Origin: UBA7672 sp036733305
Lineage (GTDB): Bacteria > Pseudomonadota > Alphaproteobacteria > Caulobacterales > Hyphomonadaceae
Assembly: GCA_036733305.1 (NCBI GenBank)
Contig: DAINAT010000006.1
Location: 1 to 64,000, forward strand
Length of the DNA stretch: 64,000 nucleotides
Direction: 5' to 3'
Both the position numbers and the translations under genes were made by a program. A model generated the notes under the pieces. It searched no databases, was not told the DNA's origin, and was given only the letters and a program-made list of their open reading frames with translations. Every line of letters begins with the position of its first letter. The first letter of the stretch is position 1. Below, in pieces: positions 60,474-64,000 of the stretch.

Positions 60474-61118
60474 TTACTTCTGGACGAGTTCCGAGTTGAT
60501 GTTGATCTTGATCTCGTCGCCGATCGGGCCGCCGGCGGGCATGCCGAAGTCGGTGCGCTTGAACGAGCCGGTGAGCTGGAAGCCGACCTTGTGCTTGTTG
60601 GAGCGCGGGTCGTTGCGGTTGCCCACATAGGTGATGTTGAGGCTGACCGGCTTGGTCACGCCGAGGAAGGTGAGGTTGCCCGTGACCTTGCCCGATTTGT
60701 CGCCGGTCTTGGTGACGGCGGTGGACGTGAAGGTGATGTTGGGGAATTTGCCGCTGTTGAGGAAGCGTTCGCCGGTTGCGACTTCGGCGTTGAAGTCGGT
60801 CGTGTTGCCGGCCGGACGGGTGCGGGCGAAGTCGGTCTCGATCGATTTCGGATCGATCGTGGCGGTGACTTTCGATTTGGTGACGTCAGCGGGGTCGAAG
60901 GTCAGCTGGATGTCGAAGCTGGTGAAGCGGGCCGAGTACCAGGACAGGCCGTTGTGGAGGCCCTGCCATTCGATCGAGGTGTGGGTCTTGTCGGCGACAT
61001 AGGCGCCGGCGGGGGCTGCGACTGCCGGAGCAGGCGTGCCCTGAGCAAATGCATTAGGAGCAAGAGCCGGGGCGGCGAGCAGGGCGGCGGTTGTGATTGC
61101 GGTAAGTAGGCGGCGCAT
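60474..61118 (-). CDS. YceI-family periplasmic protein
   Basis: 214 residues with a signal peptide (cleavage after AFA near 25). The YceI domain has GAYVADKTHTSIEWQGLHNG near 38, LSWYSARFTSFDIQLTFDP and FLNSGKFPNITFTSTAV near 130. A lipocalin-like barrel that can bind polyisoprenoids. It heads the minus-strand cluster and has a tandem 10-bp direct repeat 28 bases upstream of its start. It ends at a strong hairpin. Confidence 0.92.
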   Translation of the reverse strand: MRRLLTAITTAALLAAPALAPNAFAQGTPAPAVAAPAGAYVADKTHTSIEWQGLHNGLSWYSARFTSFDIQLTFDPADVTKSKVTATIDPKSIETDFARTRPAGNTTDFNAEVATGERFLNSGKFPNITFTSTAVTKTGDKSGKVTGNLTFLGVTKPVSLNITYVGNRNDPRSNKHKVGFQLTGSFKRTDFGMPAGGPIGDEIKININSELVQK

Positions 61119-61145
61119 CGGGGAGACTCCGGTGGTTGCGGTTGG

Positions 61146-61167
61146 TCGTGTTCATTATCGTGTTCAT
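61146..61167 (-). promoter_or_regulatory. Tandem direct repeat upstream of the YceI gene
   Basis: TCGTGTTCAT occurs twice (61146-61155 and 61158-61167) with 2 bases between, a 12-base period. It is about 28 bases upstream of the yceI ATG. It resembles a same-face operator pair. No regulator can be named. Confidence 0.45.
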
Positions 61168-61398
61168 GGACTGGAGCGACGGTCTTGTCGCCGCAATGTG
61201 GCTGAAGCGTGGGTTGTGGCTGGCTGATCGTCCAGTCACCGCGTGCAGAATAAGCATGTGCCGGGCGGGGCTTTGACGCGAATTTGATCTTATTGGCAGC
61301 TGGGCGCCCTGTGCATCTGGAACTGGCGCCTGCGCGGAGCTAGTCCTGACGGCGCGCGACACCCAGGGGCATTCCGGGAGTCGCCCGGAGGGACGGAC

Positions 61399-62007
61399 AT
61401 GCGTGCAGTGATGGTTGCCGGTGCGCTGGCTATGGCGGCGTGCGGGGCCGATGGGGTGTTGAATGGCGTGGCGCATGCGCAGCAGCCGACACAGTCTGGC
61501 CCGGATGGCGCGGAATATTGCGTCTACATGAAGCTGACCGACACATCGGATTATGTCGTCGTGGCCGAGGGGCTGCTGGCGGGCCTCGATCAGGACAAGG
61601 CGCAAGCCGCGGTGAAGGCTGCGGGCGATGCGTGCATCAAAGAGTATGGCATGAGCCAGAACGAAGCGGCGAGCGCATCGGATGTGGGCATCTTTGGCTC
61701 GGCCGCGGACTACCTGATCGAAGGGCTGGCGGATGAGGGCGTTTCGGACGACGTGATCGACGGGCTCTATGCCGTGATCGATGAGATGTCGGACGAGGAT
61801 ATCGACATGATCTTCGATGGTAGCTGGCGTGACGATGCGGCGATGAAGGCGCGGTTGCGGGCCGCCGTGGTCGCCAAGGGCATTCCGGATGAAGACCGGC
61901 TGGTGCAGGACGCCAGCCTGCTGATCGAGGTTTCGGCGTTGGCCTCGGATGCGGCCATGAACTATCTCATGGCGGACATGGACGAGGTTGAGGCGGAAGA
62001 GTCATGA
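61399..62007 (+). CDS. Secreted two-cysteine family protein, paralogue 1
   Basis: 202 residues. A signal peptide (cleavage after AHA near 26, or lipobox AMAAC near 15). GGAGG lies 7 bases before the ATG. Mature protein: AEYCVYMKL near 39, a second Cys in GDACIKEYG near 76, then FGSAADYLIEGLADEGV, MSDEDIDMIFDGSW near 134 and AAVVAKGIPDEDRLV. The same order is found in the two genes below. Family and function not recognised. It overlaps the next gene by 4 bases (ATGA). Confidence 0.75.
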   Translation: MRAVMVAGALAMAACGADGVLNGVAHAQQPTQSGPDGAEYCVYMKLTDTSDYVVVAEGLLAGLDQDKAQAAVKAAGDACIKEYGMSQNEAASASDVGIFGSAADYLIEGLADEGVSDDVIDGLYAVIDEMSDEDIDMIFDGSWRDDAAMKARLRAAVVAKGIPDEDRLVQDASLLIEVSALASDAAMNYLMADMDEVEAEES

Positions 62008-62582
62008 AGTTCGCAGCAGTTCTCTCTTTCGCTCTTGTTGTGGCCGCCTCTGGCGGGGCGCAGGCCCAGTCAGTGACCGAGCCGCAGAAGCGGGAGATGA
62101 ACTGTGTCTATGATGCGCTGGTCCAGTTGCGGCAGACGCCGCTGGTGGCGCAGTCCTATCTCAATGTGACGACGGCGGATGGATTGCGCGGGCGGGCGGA
62201 TGCGGCGCTTGAGAGCGCGGCGAGCGAATGCGCCAGCGATCACGAGTGGGACGACACGGTGCGCAGCCTGGCTGTCGCGATCGGGACGATGGGGGCGACG
62301 GCGGATTTTCTTGGCGTTGAGCTGAAGGCTGCGGGTGTTGCGGACGATACGGTGGCGAAGATTGCCGGGCTGAAGTCGGGGCTTTCGAAGCGCGACAACG
62401 AGTTGCTGCTCGATGGCGGGTGGAGCGATGACCGCGCTTTCATGGCGCGGATGAAGACCAAGCTGAAAGGCATTGGTCTGCCGGACGATGCGGACGTGAC
62501 GCAGAAGGCGGTGAAGATCCTTGAGGCAACTGTGATCGGCGCGGATTTCAGGGCGTCGTTTGTCGAGGCGCAGTTCGGTTAG
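62004..62582 (+). CDS. Secreted two-cysteine family protein, paralogue 2
   Basis: 192 residues. Signal peptide (MKFAAVLSFALVVAASGG..., cleavage after AQA near 22). EMNCVYDALVQL near 31 and ASECASDHEWDD near 74 hold the two cysteines. Then VAIGTMGATADFLGVELKAAGV, a shortened SKRDNELLLDGGWSDDRAF and LKGIGLPDDADV. It matches paralogue 1 and 3 in order and spacing but has lost the MSD-D-I wording. Translationally coupled to paralogue 1. Function unknown. Confidence 0.75.
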   Translation: MKFAAVLSFALVVAASGGAQAQSVTEPQKREMNCVYDALVQLRQTPLVAQSYLNVTTADGLRGRADAALESAASECASDHEWDDTVRSLAVAIGTMGATADFLGVELKAAGVADDTVAKIAGLKSGLSKRDNELLLDGGWSDDRAFMARMKTKLKGIGLPDDADVTQKAVKILEATVIGADFRASFVEAQFG

Positions 62583-62610
62583 AGCGAGCGGCGATTGCGG
62601 GAGCTGTGAG

Positions 62611-62770
62611 CACGCCCTCGTCCTTCGAGACGATCGCATCGAGAAAGTTTCTGCACCGATATGCCGTACCTGCGATCCCTCAGGGTGAGGGCTATCAGGG
62701 CGCGGCGCTGGAGTAGCCCTCATCCTGAGGGGTCGCGAAGCGATCGTCTCGAAGGATGGAAGGGCGTGCT
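62611..62770. repeat. Palindromic intergenic repeat, family B (double copy)
   Basis: CGCCCTCGTCCTTCGAGACG (62612-62631) and GCCCTCATCCTGAGGGG (62716-62732), the second followed by CGATCGTCTCGAAGGATGG, are the two ends of family B elements, partly inverted. The stretch between has no gene. Confidence 0.7.
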
Positions 62771-62783
62771 TTCCGGCGGTGGC

Positions 62784-63086
62784 CTACGGACACGCGTGCT
62801 GGAAGGGATTGTACTGGACGAAGAGCCAGTCTTCGAGGCGGCTGACTTTAGTTTGGTCATCAATGTAGGCTTTGGGCCAGGCAATGGCGCGGTAGGCGGC
62901 CCAGGGAATCCAGTTTGGCGCGCCGTCGAGCCGTTGCGTGGCGGTGTTGATCTTGAGGTCGCCCGGAATGGTGCAGGTGGAGTGCTTCCACCGCGTTTCG
63001 GTGGTGAAGCTCCAGGCGGCGCAGCCGAAGACGACCATGGCGGCCGTCAGGTAGAGGCCGATCGCCATTCCGATGATATTGCGCAT
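62784..63086 (-). CDS. Small membrane-anchored hypothetical protein
   Basis: 100 residues from ATG 63086 with GGGGGA upstream. One N-terminal helix (MRNIIGMAIGLYLTAAMVVF) then a soluble part with two Cys (KHSTCTIPG and FQHACP at the end). It lies on the opposite strand between paralogues 2 and 3. Not recognised. The upstream frame to 63419 has no support. Confidence 0.6.
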   Translation of the reverse strand: MRNIIGMAIGLYLTAAMVVFGCAAWSFTTETRWKHSTCTIPGDLKINTATQRLDGAPNWIPWAAYRAIAWPKAYIDDQTKVSRLEDWLFVQYNPFQHACP

Positions 63087-63231
63087 GCCTGATCCCCCAA
63101 TCTGCAGGCGGAGGTTAGCCGGGTTCGGGCGCATTCCAATAGACACAGTATAAAGAGCAGGGCCCACCTTGCGGGCGCGTGCGGTTTCGGGTGGGTATGC
63201 GGCATCCAAGTCGGGGCGACGGAGATTGCAT

Positions 63232-63846
63232 ATGAAACGGGTGGTGGCGGGTCTGGCGGCGGGAGCTGTCTGGCTGGTGGCGGCAATGCCGGCTTTGGCG
63301 CAGCAACCGCCGGAGAAATCGGTCGATGGCCTGACGGATGAGCAAACCGACGAGTTGTACTGCGTGTACGACACGCTCAGCTTTTTCGGCGACAGCGCTG
63401 CGATGACGACAGCGTACATGGGCGGAGATCCGGATTCAGCAGACTATGCGGATGAAGTGCTGGCGTCGCTGGATGAGGCGACCGGGGATTGCAGCGAAGG
63501 GTATGAGTGGGAGCAGTCGCGCGAGGACACCGCATCGATGATCGGCCTCTATGGCGTGATGGGCGACGAGATCGAGACGCGCCTTGCAGCGGCCGGGCTG
63601 ACCGAAGCGAACATCGCGACCGTTTATGATGTGATCGATGCGATGTCGGACGATGACATCGGCGCATTCCTCGACGGCGTGACCGCTGCGAAGGATGCGG
63701 GCGTGATGCAGCGGCTGAAAGCCGGCCTTGAGGCGAAAGGCATCAAGGGCGATGGCGTGATGCACGACGCTTTCTATCTGGCCGAGGCGTATGTCGTCGT
63801 GTCGGTGCTGACGCGCGAATGGCTGACCACGATGCCGAAGAGCTGA
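63232..63846 (+). CDS. Secreted two-cysteine family protein, paralogue 3
   Basis: 204 residues from ATG 63232 (GGAG 7 bases upstream). Signal peptide (cleavage after ALA near 22). ELYCVYDTLSFFG near 41 and TGDCSEGYEWEQ near 87 hold the cysteines, then MIGLYGVMGDEIETRLAAAG, VYDVIDAMSDDDIGAFLDG near 146 and LKAGLEAKGIKGDGV. This copy is closest to paralogue 1 at the MSD-D-DI box. Highly acidic. Function unknown. Confidence 0.75.
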   Translation: MKRVVAGLAAGAVWLVAAMPALAQQPPEKSVDGLTDEQTDELYCVYDTLSFFGDSAAMTTAYMGGDPDSADYADEVLASLDEATGDCSEGYEWEQSREDTASMIGLYGVMGDEIETRLAAAGLTEANIATVYDVIDAMSDDDIGAFLDGVTAAKDAGVMQRLKAGLEAKGIKGDGVMHDAFYLAEAYVVVSVLTREWLTTMPKS

Positions 63847-63850
63847 GGGG

Positions 63851-63873
63851 GCGGCGCATCTTGTGCGCCCTAC
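63851..63873. repeat. Degenerate family A palindrome
   Basis: GGCGCATC-TT-GTGCGCCCTAC resembles GGTGCATC/GATGCACCCTAC of the family A copies with several changes, directly after the paralogue 3 stop. Confidence 0.45.
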
Positions 63874-63899
63874 CTGCTGAAAGCCCGAATTGTGGGTGT

Positions 63900-63929
63900 T
63901 TGCCGTTCCTGGCTTTCGGGGACTAATAT
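63900..63929 (+). promoter_or_regulatory. Candidate sigma70 promoter
   Basis: TTGCCG (63900-63905), 18-base spacer, TAATAT (63924-63929), 30 bases upstream of the last start codon. Confidence 0.45.
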
Positions 63930-63958
63930 GATCCCCAGACGACAGGCAGGAACACGCC

Positions 63959-64000
63959 ATGGATGGCTTTGAAGGCAAGACCGAGAAGGCGCGGTATGAT
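63959..64000 (+). CDS. Partial gene at the window end
   Basis: ATG at 63959 with AGGA nearby; the first 14 codons read MDGFEGKTEKARYD and continue past the window. The product cannot be named from so short a piece. Confidence 0.5.
   Translation, partial: MDGFEGKTEKARYD

Noticed and set aside
1..64000. CRISPR arrays, tRNA or rRNA genes, prophage or IS elements
   Set aside because: No regular spacer-repeat pattern, cloverleaf with a CCA end, rRNA landmark or transposase domain was seen on either strand; reading by eye could miss a degenerate one.

Overview
The window is high-GC alphaproteobacterial chromosome. The flagellar regulators point to Caulobacterales: an FlbD-type sigma54 activator with a degenerate receiver sits in one operon with fliF, and beside it lies a sciP gene (DUF1153, the CtrA-inhibitory protein). 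The GN-type sortase with its marine-proteobacterial target, tandem exported M16 peptidases and a DUF1501/DUF1800 pair fit a stalked or aquatic, Hyphomonadaceae-like lineage. Genus level is inference. I saw no rRNA, tRNA, CRISPR array, prophage or IS element.

Layout. 1-1.45 kb: one secreted protein gene between two related composite repeats. 1.4-18.4 kb: flagellar island. A minus-strand operon runs fliF-fliG-fliH(flbE)-fliN-flbD-flhA-flhF-flhG and ends at a strong terminator. sciP follows upstream, then fliK-flgD-flgE (minus) and flgK-flgL (plus), which diverge from a region carrying two good sigma54 (-24/-12) promoters. The minus promoter lies inside the longest fliK frame and so fixes a shorter fliK. 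18.5-28 kb: housekeeping and metabolic genes (oxidoreductase-like peptide, LpxR-like outer membrane protein, mnmA, VOC protein, hotdog thioesterase, thiolase, Rid protein, Zn-alcohol dehydrogenase, and two DJ-1-fold genes around a divergent promoter).

28-49 kb is rich in exported proteins: a 5'-nucleotidase lipoprotein, two duplicated M16 peptidases, a GN sortase with its LPQTA-bearing vWA/VIT substrate, a prolyl oligopeptidase lipoprotein, a repeat-helical periplasmic protein, and a DUF1800-DUF1501 operon. An aspartate aminotransferase and a short AT-richer patch (41.4-42.3 kb) with two small genes interrupt it. 48.9-57.1 kb: SDR, two small secreted proteins, FAD-linked dehydrogenase, an SPFH protein with methionine aminopeptidase, a 27-residue Lys/Ala-rich histone-like peptide, and tsaC. 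The tsaC leader carries a dense cluster of GANTC (CcrM) sites with nested inverted repeats.

57.5-61.1 kb is a YceI/cytochrome b561 cluster (three YceI domains). It includes one gene broken by a single in-frame TGA where Trp is likely expected. 61.4-63.8 kb holds three divergent paralogues of an unrecognised secreted two-cysteine family. This family is my best candidate for something undescribed. At least two families of short palindromic intergenic repeats recur across the window.
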